Below are positions 1 to 6,277 of a stretch of 7,189 nucleotides of DNA, piece by piece (positions within the stretch are counted from its first letter, which is position 1; the number at the start of each line of letters is the position of its first letter). The stretch comes from Anaerolineae bacterium (lineage in GTDB: Bacteria; Chloroflexota; Anaerolineae; Aggregatilineales; Aggregatilineaceae), in contig JAFGJA010000484.1 of the NCBI GenBank assembly GCA_016929355.1, positions 1-7,189 on the forward strand. Direction: 5' to 3'. A program made the position numbers and the translations under genes. The notes beneath the pieces are model-generated. The model worked only from the letters and a program-made list of their open reading frames with translations, was not told where the DNA came from and made no database searches.

Positions 1-58
1 GCAGGGAGGGACTTGGCTCCCCTTGCCCTGCGTGCGGGGAAAGGGGCTGGGGGATAGG
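1..58. repeat. GC-rich hairpin repeat at the left edge, 3' of the metallopeptidase-like gene
   Basis: This noncoding stretch can fold into an imperfect hairpin. CCCCTT (19-24) pairs with AAGGGG (41-46), there is a G/A mismatch at 25/40, and CCC (26-28) pairs with GGG (37-39) around an 8-base loop. It is flanked by further G runs (GGGAGGG at 4-10, GGGGGATAGGGG at 49-58 region). No T-run follows the stem on either strand, so it is not a standard intrinsic terminator. It lies downstream of the minus-strand gene ending at 89 and may still mark its 3' end. Its style (C-run, short loop, G-run) matches the arms of the block inside the methyltransferase gene, and I infer the same family of dispersed palindromic repeats. 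The element may continue beyond the window. Confidence 0.5.
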
Positions 59-88
59 GGTTAATTTGGAAAACTGCAAAGATAGAGC

Positions 89-1681
89 TTATTTTGTTCC
101 CACCAACTGATCGCGCGTCATCCAGCCGATCTGACCCAGGCAATCGACCTGAAAATAGGCTGTACCGTCGATCTGGCCCATCGCCAGAAGCGTGACCTGC
201 GTATTGGCCCAACAGCTACCGGATGCCAACGCTTTCGGCTTGGGAGCTTCGTAGAGCAGCGCAATCGGGGGTGTGCCGGGCAGCGTGGCGAAATCACCCA
301 CGACGAACTGCGGATCATCATACGGTTCCAGCGCCAGCGCCGGATCAAGGTCTACCAGATCAACTGCCGGGAAACCGACATAGGCGCGCCACCCGTTTTC
401 CAGATCGAGAAATGATGTGCCGGTGGCTTCTTCCAGCGCATCCGTAAATGAGATGCCGCTTCCGTTCAGCGCCACGATCTGCGCGTGCGTGTCCAGCCCG
501 TAGCGGTCAATGAGCCATGTCACGAACGATTGCCCGACATCGTAGTTCAAATACTGGCAGCCATCGGCTTGAATCATCTCGCGCGAAATGCTGTCCTGAC
601 TCAAGGGTGGGATGTCTTGCAGCGTGGCGAGTTGGCGCAAGCGATCCTCAAACGGCCAGGAATTGCTCCCATACGCGAAGTATTCCGCCTCGCCTTCCAT
701 CCACCAATCAGGCGCTTGCAGCCCGTAATCGAACTGGTACAGGTGCGTGATCTCGTGCGGAATCCCGGCGTAAATCGTGGAATTGAGCCGCGTTGCCACC
801 GTACTCTTGCGCTGGCCGGTCTCTGCGGGTAGCCAGATGCAATCGTTATTGCGCGTGAAGGTTTCATCGCGGGGCGCAAAATGCAGGATCGTCATGCCGA
901 GATCGCGGCTGGTCCAACCGCCGACGGTAGGACTGGTGATGCCCGACCCGGTGATCTCGTTCAGCGTTTCGCGCGTGGGATACAGCACGGCGAGCGGCGT
1001 ATAGCTCAACGATCCGCCAAACCCCGCGATCCGGCGCGGTTCCGTCGCTTCCATCGCTTCGACGACGCTGGCGGCAACCACATCAGGATCGATCTCGTCT
1101 GCGCCGAACCAATACGCGATGATCGTATCGGCCTCAACCCGGAACCATGCGCGCGTGGGATCGGCATACACGGCGTCGATGGGCGCGGTTTCGAAGGTGA
1201 CGCCGGTTGCATCGCGCACGCGCCAGATAAATTGGAACGGTGTCCAGGCGGGTTGGCCTTCGCCTGTCGGCCAGACCTGCGCGGTCCATGTCGCGGTGGT
1301 CGCGTCCCATTCGGTTGATACGCGCTCGCGCGATCCGTTCACCAGTTCGATGAATAGCTGCGCATTGTCAATCGCACCATTGGCCGACTGCGCTGTGAGC
1401 GTGAAGACCATCCCGCGCGGATACTGCGACATGGCGGTCAGGTTGCTCAAGGTGATGCCGTCCTGTGTCATGTTGGGGAAGGTGAGCGTTTCTGTTTCGC
1501 CGCCGACAATGGTCAGGGTGTAATTATATGTCGCCACGGGATAGGGTGTTGGGGTCGGGATGATGGCTTCTTGCTCGGCTGGCGCGGCTAGTACCGGGAA
1601 TGCGAGCGCGGTGATCATGAGTGCCGCCAGCAGCAGCGCCAGTGTGCCTAAACGGAATAAGATTCTGTTGGCTAGATGCAT
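89..1681 (-). CDS. Secreted HExxH metallopeptidase-like protein (peptidase MA-like) with C-terminal SH3-like segment
   Basis: This 530-residue exported protein is probably a zinc peptidase. Residues 1-33 form a signal peptide: basic start, a Leu/Ala-rich core and a likely cleavage near VLAA (30-33). A Thr/Pro linker (PTPTPYP, 42-48) follows. Residues 50-175 look like a beta-rich domain (Ig/FnIII-like is a guess). The catalytic core has HEITH at 309-313, so H309 and H313 would bind zinc and E310 would be the general base. The downstream WWMEGEAEY (326-334) offers E329 as third ligand, as in gluzincins of the peptidase MA type. Residues 484-527, ending in GWMTRDQL, resemble a bacterial SH3-like repeat, a possible cell-wall or glycan anchor. 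C490 and C514 could form a disulfide. The ATG start is supported by AGGGGG at 1692-1697, 10 nt upstream. The substrate is unknown. An 84-nt gap separates it from the upstream gene, so it may be transcribed separately. Confidence 0.8.
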   Translation of the reverse strand: MHLANRILFRLGTLALLLAALMITALAFPVLAAPAEQEAIIPTPTPYPVATYNYTLTIVGGETETLTFPNMTQDGITLSNLTAMSQYPRGMVFTLTAQSANGAIDNAQLFIELVNGSRERVSTEWDATTATWTAQVWPTGEGQPAWTPFQFIWRVRDATGVTFETAPIDAVYADPTRAWFRVEADTIIAYWFGADEIDPDVVAASVVEAMEATEPRRIAGFGGSLSYTPLAVLYPTRETLNEITGSGITSPTVGGWTSRDLGMTILHFAPRDETFTRNNDCIWLPAETGQRKSTVATRLNSTIYAGIPHEITHLYQFDYGLQAPDWWMEGEAEYFAYGSNSWPFEDRLRQLATLQDIPPLSQDSISREMIQADGCQYLNYDVGQSFVTWLIDRYGLDTHAQIVALNGSGISFTDALEEATGTSFLDLENGWRAYVGFPAVDLVDLDPALALEPYDDPQFVVGDFATLPGTPPIALLYEAPKPKALASGSCWANTQVTLLAMGQIDGTAYFQVDCLGQIGWMTRDQLVGTK

Positions 1682-1724
1682 TGTAGTATTTCCCCCTCAT
1701 TAAGAAATCTCAAGTATCTGTAAG

Positions 1725-1755
1725 GTTATATCCATTTTAGGCGAAAAATGGTCAT
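1725..1755 (-). promoter_or_regulatory. Weak candidate promoter for the secreted metallopeptidase-like gene
   Basis: On the minus strand a TATAAC hexamer (complement of 1725-1730) lies 43 nt upstream of the ATG at 1681. A poor -35-like ATGACC (complement of 1750-1755) sits 19 nt further upstream. The -10 is good but the -35 match and spacing are weak, so this is only a suggestion. Read-through from the upstream operon is equally possible, because no terminator is visible after the gene ending at 1766. Confidence 0.22.
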
Positions 1756-1765
1756 TAGAGGGCGA

Positions 1766-2458
1766 TTAATCGGCGGCGCTGTGCGGAATTTGAATGTTGA
1801 TCGCGCTGAGGAGTTCGCGGGCTTCAGCAATTCCTGCGCTGCCTTGCGCGACAAGTGTCTCATACTCGCTGTGATCGAGCGTGATAGTCTCGGTCAACTC
1901 GTTTCCGCGTTTATGGACCAGTGATTGCAAAAGATTAAGCTGCGCGGAGGTTAGTTCCAAATCTGTCTGAAGGGTATCAAACACGCTATGGACTGGCCGT
2001 AATTCAATATTCAGGATATATCCCCCGTTGTTCCAGACTTCTTCCCAGGGCATTGCTGCGGTCAATTGCGTATTGGCGCTCCAAAAAGCGGCGGTGATGA
2101 TAGGTTGGGCAAGCCCACCATGTTCCTGTAACAAATAGCTCAGGACTTTATTGTTAGCGAGGGTGCGCAAATCGTCGGGTATGCCGTTCAAAAAAGGCGC
2201 AATGCTATAGGCTGATTCTGGTTTATAAGACGTGCTGCGAGTTGAGAAAAATGCCCCTGTGACGGTGTGGTGGTCGGCAAAATGAATCGCACCGCTTGCC
2301 CCCATTGTGTCTTGACGTAAATAGGTTTTGCCATCCCATACCACTTCATGCGCCAGTATAGGATCACTCGTTATCCAGATCGCATGAGCAATTGTGTTGA
2401 GCAGCGCGCCGCGCCATAAATCACGGATCAAAGGATAATCACTGTTTGTTGCGGGCAT
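1766..2458 (-). CDS. Hypothetical protein, 230 residues
   Basis: I do not recognise a family. The protein has no signal peptide and no clear membrane helix, so it is probably cytoplasmic. It is rich in aromatic and polar residues in the first 150 positions, for example LWRGALLNTIAHAIW near 14-28 and EEVWNNGGYILNIE near 138-151. The C-terminal third looks helical, with leucines in LTSAQLNLLQSLV. No catalytic motif can be named. The ATG is well supported: AAGGAG lies five bases upstream, overlapping the end of the methyltransferase gene, whose stop is only 9 nt away. This indicates co-transcription and possible translational coupling with the methyltransferase. Sampled lines run about 45-52% GC, lower than the flanking genes. 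An accessory role to the ligase/methyltransferase pair is inferred from position only. Confidence 0.75.
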   Translation of the reverse strand: MPATNSDYPLIRDLWRGALLNTIAHAIWITSDPILAHEVVWDGKTYLRQDTMGASGAIHFADHHTVTGAFFSTRSTSYKPESAYSIAPFLNGIPDDLRTLANNKVLSYLLQEHGGLAQPIITAAFWSANTQLTAAMPWEEVWNNGGYILNIELRPVHSVFDTLQTDLELTSAQLNLLQSLVHKRGNELTETITLDHSEYETLVAQGSAGIAEARELLSAINIQIPHSAAD

Positions 2459-2467
2459 GGGTACTCC

Positions 2468-3484
2468 TTAATTGGGCAAACAGCCTATCGCCCGGATCAC
2501 GATAGGCTGATAATGCAGCACACCATCCGCATCCACGAACGCTCCTAAGCGTGCGCGTAGTGCTGCTGTAAATGCGGTGCGCGTCGGGGTATCCATCGCG
2601 CGTAATTCTGCATCCCGATCCGTTCCGGCGAGCGCATAAGCCATGAACGCAGCGATATTGACCGGGATCGTAACCGGGGCAACTTCGCGTGAATCCGTGA
2701 TCGCAAAGCCGAGATCGGTCAACCACTCGGCGTAATCGTCGGCATCCTGCAAGACATCCGTCCATTGGCGCTCGGCCAGATCACGCGCGAGCCACTCGCG
2801 TAACGCAGCCAGATCAGGCGGGGGATCGGTGACGCGAAAATCGGCTAACACAGCGCGCACGATCTGATCGAGTTTTGTGACCGGCCCCCATTCCTGGATT
2901 ACGATCCGGCCACCGGGCGCGATCACGCGGCGCAGTTCGCGCCATGCTCGATGTGGATCGGCGGCGTTGAGGCCGAATGAGGCAGTGATCAGGGTGAAGG
3001 TGTGTGCGGGAATGGGGAGGCGGTGGAGGTCGGCGTGGGTGAAGGATACCTCACCCCCCGGCCCTCTCTTCAAACTTGGAGAGGGGGAGTCAGGTTTGTT
3101 TCTCTGTGGTGTTATGAGTGTGATGTTTGCGTTATCTGGATGGGCGGGGTCGAGTCGGTGAGCGCGATTCCCCCCTCTGCCCTCTTGGATGGAGAGGGGG
3201 GGCAGGGGGGTGAGGCCGTTTTGCGCACAAGCTACTAGTAAAGACTGTATTGCCACATCCACGCCAAGCACCGATTGCACATCGGGCGCGATCCGGCGCG
3301 CAATTGGCCCGGTCCCGGCCCCGACATCCAAAACGCGATCCGCCATACTCGGCGCGGCATAGCGCATGAAGTCATCATAGAGCGGCGCGAGGACAGGTTC
3401 CACCACGTCAACATGGCGCGCGGCGGCATCATTAAACAGGTGTTGCATCAGGCGCAGGTGATCGCGGGCCGGATCACTCACCAC
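2468..3484 (-). CDS. Class I SAM-dependent methyltransferase carrying an in-frame repeat-derived insertion
   Basis: This 338-residue, probably cytoplasmic enzyme should transfer a methyl group from S-adenosylmethionine to an unknown acceptor. The SAM-binding glycine loop is LDVGAGTG at 52-59, and the acidic residue ending strand 2 is D76 in GVDVA. The FTHADLHRLP stretch (148-157) fits the region after strand 3, and RVIAPGGRIVIQEWG (186-200) is the usual strand-5 motif. Residues about 90-146 form a Pro/Gly/Ser-rich low-complexity stretch encoded by a repeat block (3049-3215). It falls between strand 2 and the ADLHRLP motif, where methyltransferases normally have only a short connection. Without it the protein would be about 282 residues, a more typical length. 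The GTG start at 3482-3484 overlaps the end of the upstream ligase gene by 11 nt, with GGAAGG just before it. A second GTG directly follows and could be the true start. The inserted segment does not break the frame, so function may be kept. Confidence 0.85.
   Translation of the reverse strand: MVSDPARDHLRLMQHLFNDAAARHVDVVEPVLAPLYDDFMRYAAPSMADRVLDVGAGTGPIARRIAPDVQSVLGVDVAIQSLLVACAQNGLTPLPPLSIQEGRGGNRAHRLDPAHPDNANITLITPQRNKPDSPSPSLKRGPGGEVSFTHADLHRLPIPAHTFTLITASFGLNAADPHRAWRELRRVIAPGGRIVIQEWGPVTKLDQIVRAVLADFRVTDPPPDLAALREWLARDLAERQWTDVLQDADDYAEWLTDLGFAITDSREVAPVTIPVNIAAFMAYALAGTDRDAELRAMDTPTRTAFTAALRARLGAFVDADGVLHYQPIVIRAIGCLPN
3049..3215. repeat. Composite palindromic repeat block inside the methyltransferase gene
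   Basis: The block begins with CCTCACCCCCC (3049-3059) and ends with its exact reverse complement GGGGGGTGAGG (3205-3215), an 11-bp terminal inverted repeat. Each end also contains its own small hairpin. On the left, CCCTCTC (3062-3068) pairs with GAGAGGG (3079-3085). On the right, CCCTCT (3180-3185) faces AGAGGG (3193-3198). About 75-80 bp of less GC-rich sequence lie between the two arms. Read on the coding strand it gives residues such as TPLPPLSIQEGRGG and SPSPSLKRGPGGE, typical of translated GC-rich palindromes. It contains no transposase, so it could be a MITE-like element or two oppositely oriented copies of a dispersed repeat. I cannot tell which without other copies. Confidence 0.75.
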
Positions 3485-4670
3485 GCCAGCCTTCCGCCGT
3501 TTCGAAAATCAAGTGATCGACCACTGCGTTGAGCGCTTCGCGCTCAGTTGCGCCCTCATCGAGCGCATGGCGATAAATCTTCAACTGGCGATCCGCGCTT
3601 GTGCCGTTGTTTAGAATGGTATTGACGTGCTCAAGTTCCTGGCGCGAATCAAGCCCATCGACGACATCATCGACAATCGCCAGCAGTTCCCGCGCCAGAA
3701 ACCGCATGGGGACTTCTTCCTGTTTGCCGAAATCGATCAGTTTGCCATCAATGCCATAACGCACGGCCCGCCACTTGTTTTCGTCAATGTACATGCCGCG
3801 ATAAATGCGCCAGGATTGATTCTGGTTGCGCAGTTCGATCATTTTGGCGGCGAGGGCCTGGATCAGCGCGACGACCGCCAGCGCATCATCAATGTGGGTA
3901 CACACATCACAGATGCGGATTTCGAGCGTGCCGAGGTCCGGGTGGGGGCGCGCATCCCACCAGATTTTAGTCGGATCGCCCAGGCTGGTTTCTTTGCTGG
4001 TTTCCTTTTGTGTATCGCCGCGCCGCGTCAATGAGCCGACTTTGCCCATCAGATTCACGTACTGCGCGTATTCGGCGTAGCTGGAAAAATGCGGCGGGAT
4101 GCCGGAGCGCGGCATATTTTCGAAGATCAGACTCCGGTAGCTTTTGAGGCCCGTATCGCGCCCATCCCAAAAGGGGGAGGACGTGGTGAGCGCGAGGATG
4201 TGCGGCAGAAAATAGCGGAGTTGGTTCAAGACATCAACGGTCAATTCGTAGGCATCGGGCGTGATCCCAAAGCCGAGATGGACATGCATTCCGAAGATGA
4301 GCAGGCGGCGGGCGGCGTCTTTCATTTCGCTCGCCAGATCGTCGTAGCGCGCCCCGGCGCTGATGCGCTGTTCCTGCCAGCGCGAAAAGGGATGGGTCGA
4401 GGCGGCGACGATCTTACGCCCGTGTTCTTCGGCGACTTCGGTCACGGTGCGGCGCAGCCGGATGATCTCCTGGCGCGCTTCCTGAATGTTGCGGCAAATA
4501 TGGCTGCCCACCTCAATCTGCGATTGCATGAATTCCGGTTTAAGTTGGTTGCCTAATACGATCCGGCCCCGGCCCATCATTTCCTGTACATACGAGGTCA
4601 GTTCGCGTGATTCCGGGTCGATGATCTGGTATTCTTCTTCGATTCCAAGCGTTAACGGTGCATTTGGCAT
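3474..4670 (-). CDS. GCS2-family carboxylate-amine ligase (YbdK-type glutamate-cysteine ligase-like)
   Basis: This 398-residue, likely cytoplasmic enzyme belongs to the GCS2 family. These enzymes join a carboxylate, classically the gamma-carboxyl of glutamate, to an amine such as cysteine using ATP. Family motifs are seen in order: GIEEEYQ (9-15), which supplies metal-binding glutamates; IEVGS (52-56); STHPF (91-95); GMHVHLGF (127-134); SSPFWDGRDTG (164-174), followed by LKSYRS; and WWDARPHPDLGTLEIR (237-252). E. coli YbdK is of similar length (about 370 residues), and most relatives have only weak or untested glutamate-cysteine ligase activity, so the true substrate is uncertain. The region at 220-230 contains a small KETSKETS duplication. 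The ATG at 4670 has GGAG 8 nt upstream. It is the first gene of a probable three-gene unit with the methyltransferase and the 230-residue protein. No glutathione synthetase gene is present here. Confidence 0.9.
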   Translation of the reverse strand: MPNAPLTLGIEEEYQIIDPESRELTSYVQEMMGRGRIVLGNQLKPEFMQSQIEVGSHICRNIQEARQEIIRLRRTVTEVAEEHGRKIVAASTHPFSRWQEQRISAGARYDDLASEMKDAARRLLIFGMHVHLGFGITPDAYELTVDVLNQLRYFLPHILALTTSSPFWDGRDTGLKSYRSLIFENMPRSGIPPHFSSYAEYAQYVNLMGKVGSLTRRGDTQKETSKETSLGDPTKIWWDARPHPDLGTLEIRICDVCTHIDDALAVVALIQALAAKMIELRNQNQSWRIYRGMYIDENKWRAVRYGIDGKLIDFGKQEEVPMRFLARELLAIVDDVVDGLDSRQELEHVNTILNNGTSADRQLKIYRHALDEGATEREALNAVVDHLIFETAEGWRGE

Positions 4671-4712
4671 GACGCCCTCTCCGTTGTATTCTCAGCCGGG
4701 TAGGATAAGTTT

Positions 4713-4740
4713 ACTATACTCATCCCTCACAAATCTGCAA
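4713..4740 (-). promoter_or_regulatory. Candidate promoter of the ligase-methyltransferase operon
   Basis: Minus strand: TATAGT (complement of 4713-4718) is a five-of-six match to a sigma-70-type -10. TTGCAG (complement of 4735-4740) is a partial -35 at 16-bp spacing. The -10 lies 42 nt upstream of the ligase ATG, giving a leader of about 35 nt. The placement in the divergent gap supports it, but no start site is shown. Confidence 0.4.
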
Positions 4741-4759
4741 TGTAATATTAACCAAAACG

Positions 4760-4768
4760 TGCTATTCT
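4760..4768 (+). promoter_or_regulatory. Candidate extended -10 promoter for the response regulator gene
   Basis: TGCTATTCT (4760-4768) fits the extended -10 pattern TGnTATNNT. No good -35 is found 17 bp upstream (ATGTAA at 4740-4745), as is common for extended -10 promoters. Transcription would start near 4775, about 40 nt before the chosen ATG at 4816, and would exclude the in-frame ORF extension upstream. Confidence 0.35.
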
Positions 4769-4803
4769 TAGGTCGGGGTGCAGGCAGAATGCGGTGCAAT
4801 GAA

Positions 4804-4809
4804 AAGAGG
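4804..4809 (+). promoter_or_regulatory. Ribosome binding site deciding the response regulator start
   Basis: AAGAGG sits 6 nt before the ATG at 4816. The frame is open much further upstream (to at least 4486), but that extension runs antisense to the ligase gene. The receiver domain's first strand (YKIVSVEDD) begins right after this ATG. Confidence 0.65.
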
Positions 4810-4815
4810 CTGGCG

Positions 4816-5505
4816 ATGGCGTATAAAATTGTATCGGTTGAGGACGACGCGCAAATTGCGGAACTCCTGCAATTTGTTTTGCAGCATGATGATCTCAAAG
4901 TTCATTTCGCGCATGATGGCGTAACCGGGCTAAAGCTGATTCGCTCCATGCGGCCCGATCTGATTTTGCTGGATGTGATGTTGCCTGAACTGAGCGGCTG
5001 GGAGATTTATGATACGATTCGGGCGGAAGAGGCGCTGCGGCAGGTTCCGGTGATTATGGTATCGGTTATGGCTGAGAACCGTGATCGTAAAGCGGTGTTT
5101 GCCCACAGCCCGATTGATAGCTATTTCACCAAACCCTTTGATACGCGGCGGCTGCGTGTCGAAATTGAGCGCATGTTAGGCGTCCGTTTGTGGGATATGC
5201 CCCCGGTGCGCAGCGTGAGCACGACTGAAGATTCAGTCCCGCCTGTTGATCCGGCAGTCCTGGCCGATTTGTTTCATACGACTGTGCAGATTGTCCCACC
5301 GCCGGAGATTCCGCCATCGCCAGCAGTCGCACCGCCTGCTGCTGCCGATCTGGACGATACCCAACCCGCGCTGCCTTTGCGCCCGATGCAACCCGCGCGC
5401 CCGGCCAAGCGCCAAGAGCACCCTGGGTCTGATCCTGTCGATCCAACCGACCATGCCCCTGCGGATTCAACCGCCCAGCATGGTGAAGCATCTGCGGATA
5501 CATAA
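4816..5505 (+). CDS. Single-domain response regulator with Pro/Ala-rich C-terminal tail
   Basis: This 229-residue cytoplasmic two-component receiver has a complete CheY-like phosphorylation site. The acidic pair is E9/D10 in SVEDD, the phosphoacceptor is D53 in LLLDVMLP, the switch residues are S83 (VSVM) and Y103, and the conserved lysine is K106 in FTKPF. The receiver fills residues 1-122. The rest (about 123-229) has no recognisable DNA-binding or enzymatic domain and is rich in Pro, Ala and Asp (PPPEIPPSPAVAPPAAAD), so it is probably disordered. No histidine kinase is in the window. Output is therefore likely by protein contact, or the tail tethers the receiver to a partner. The next gene follows after 19 nt on the same strand and encodes a membrane protein, a possible partner by position only. 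Confidence 0.88.
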   Translation: MAYKIVSVEDDAQIAELLQFVLQHDDLKVHFAHDGVTGLKLIRSMRPDLILLDVMLPELSGWEIYDTIRAEEALRQVPVIMVSVMAENRDRKAVFAHSPIDSYFTKPFDTRRLRVEIERMLGVRLWDMPPVRSVSTTEDSVPPVDPAVLADLFHTTVQIVPPPEIPPSPAVAPPAAADLDDTQPALPLRPMQPARPAKRQEHPGSDPVDPTDHAPADSTAQHGEASADT

Positions 5506-5520
5506 TGGAACATAATGGAG
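5501..5520 (+). repeat. 10-bp tandem duplication spanning a stop codon and a ribosome binding site
   Basis: CATAATGGAA (5501-5510) is followed directly by CATAATGGAG (5511-5520), differing only in the last base. The first copy contains the TAA stop of the response regulator. The second supplies the GGAG (5517-5520) used by the next gene. A recent slippage duplication is the simplest reading. Confidence 0.7.
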
Positions 5521-5524
5521 CTTT

Positions 5525-6235
5525 ATGACGAACCAACTCACCACCGATCCTATGACAGACACATCCCATCCTGCCCATCAAGCGCGGTTGATCCTGGTTG
5601 ATTCGGAACATTTCGCCGTCCGGTTTTTAGTGCCCGTGCTATCATTAGGTTTAGTGATTGTCGTGCATATTCTGGGGGCCGCGTTGTTGGCGGGCCAAGT
5701 CGAAGGCGCGAGTCCGGGCTGCGTGATGCTGCCCGTTGACGCGGTTGTGCTGTACGTTGGCGGCCAGCTCATCGAACGCCTGTTGAAACGTGTCTTGCCC
5801 AGCCGCCGTTCGGCGCAACTGGACGACAAAGCCCTGGTAATCATGGATGGGCGTACCCGACCGCCGCTAACGATCACATTTGATTGGTTGCAGACCGTGA
5901 ATGTCAGTGCGTGGCGCTTTGATATTCCGCGCCGGGCGCGTGTGCCGAAGGGCTGGTATTGCATGGCGGTGCATCTGCTGCAAGATGAAACCGAAGCCGT
6001 GCTGTATACCTTCATGCCGCCGGAAGAAGCCGAACTGGTCATCGGCTATAATCGCTTTGTCCGGCTGCGTTCGCGCAAGGAAACTGAGGCCAATTCTGAT
6101 CTCAGCGCGGTTGCCGAACAGCGCCGTTTGCTCAAGCTAGAAGATATACGGTGGAATGATGGCGCGGAGATCACCAAAGATGATTTTCGCGCTTTGCTGA
6201 CCGTGATGCAGCGCCGCGTGGCGGGCTGGTATTAG
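5525..6235 (+). CDS. Two-helix membrane protein with a cytoplasmic domain, function unknown
   Basis: I do not recognise a named family for this 236-residue protein. A polar N-terminus (1-30) is followed by a hydrophobic segment at about 33-57 (FLVPVLSLGLVIVV onward). A second lies at about 67-88, ending in the basic stretch ERLLKRVLPSRR, which by the positive-inside rule puts the remainder in the cytoplasm. Residues 100-185 look like alternating strands (ALVIMDGRTRPPLTITF, WYCMAVHLLQDETEAVLYTF), suggesting a small beta-rich module; similarity to bacterial PH-like domains is only a guess. The C-terminus is charged and helical. GGAG ends 4 nt before the ATG, a short spacing, and a second in-frame ATG at codon 10 is an alternative start. 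The response regulator ends 19 nt upstream and a deoxyribosyltransferase-like gene starts 42 nt downstream, all on the same strand. Confidence 0.75.
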   Translation: MTNQLTTDPMTDTSHPAHQARLILVDSEHFAVRFLVPVLSLGLVIVVHILGAALLAGQVEGASPGCVMLPVDAVVLYVGGQLIERLLKRVLPSRRSAQLDDKALVIMDGRTRPPLTITFDWLQTVNVSAWRFDIPRRARVPKGWYCMAVHLLQDETEAVLYTFMPPEEAELVIGYNRFVRLRSRKETEANSDLSAVAEQRRLLKLEDIRWNDGAEITKDDFRALLTVMQRRVAGWY

Positions 6236-6262
6236 GGCCAATATCAGCCTGCGCAGTTTAAC

Positions 6263-6270
6263 AGGGGAGG
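6263..6270 (+). promoter_or_regulatory. Strong ribosome binding site of the open-ended 3' gene
   Basis: AGGGGAGG lies 7 nt upstream of the ATG at 6278, the best ribosome binding site in the window. It fixes the start of the partial gene and argues that the plus-strand frame, not the antisense ORF overlapping it, is the real one. Confidence 0.8.
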
Positions 6271-6277
6271 CAGTACG

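Noticed and set aside
485..1318. Plus-strand ORFs antisense to the metallopeptidase-like gene (485-832, 881-1318)
   Set aside because: Arg/Pro-rich shadow translations typical of the complement of a GC-rich gene, with no motifs or ribosome binding sites.
1764..1773. CGATTAATCG palindrome at the stop of the 230-residue gene as a terminator
   Set aside because: It is only a 10-bp perfect palindrome with no loop, low stability and no adjacent T-run, so it does not look like an intrinsic terminator.
3049..3215. CRISPR-like or small RNA locus suggested by the paired hairpins
   Set aside because: There are only two arms in inverted orientation and no regular direct repeats or spacers. The whole block is open in the methyltransferase frame.
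4486..4815. N-terminal extension of the response regulator frame
   Set aside because: It runs antisense to the ligase gene and through the divergent promoter region. The receiver domain and a good ribosome binding site both point to ATG 4816. The in-frame ATG at 4789 lacks a comparable site.
5126..5611. Minus-strand ORF of 161 codons antisense to the response regulator tail
   Set aside because: It is the complement of the Pro/Ala-rich tail and crosses the boundary between two well-supported plus-strand genes.
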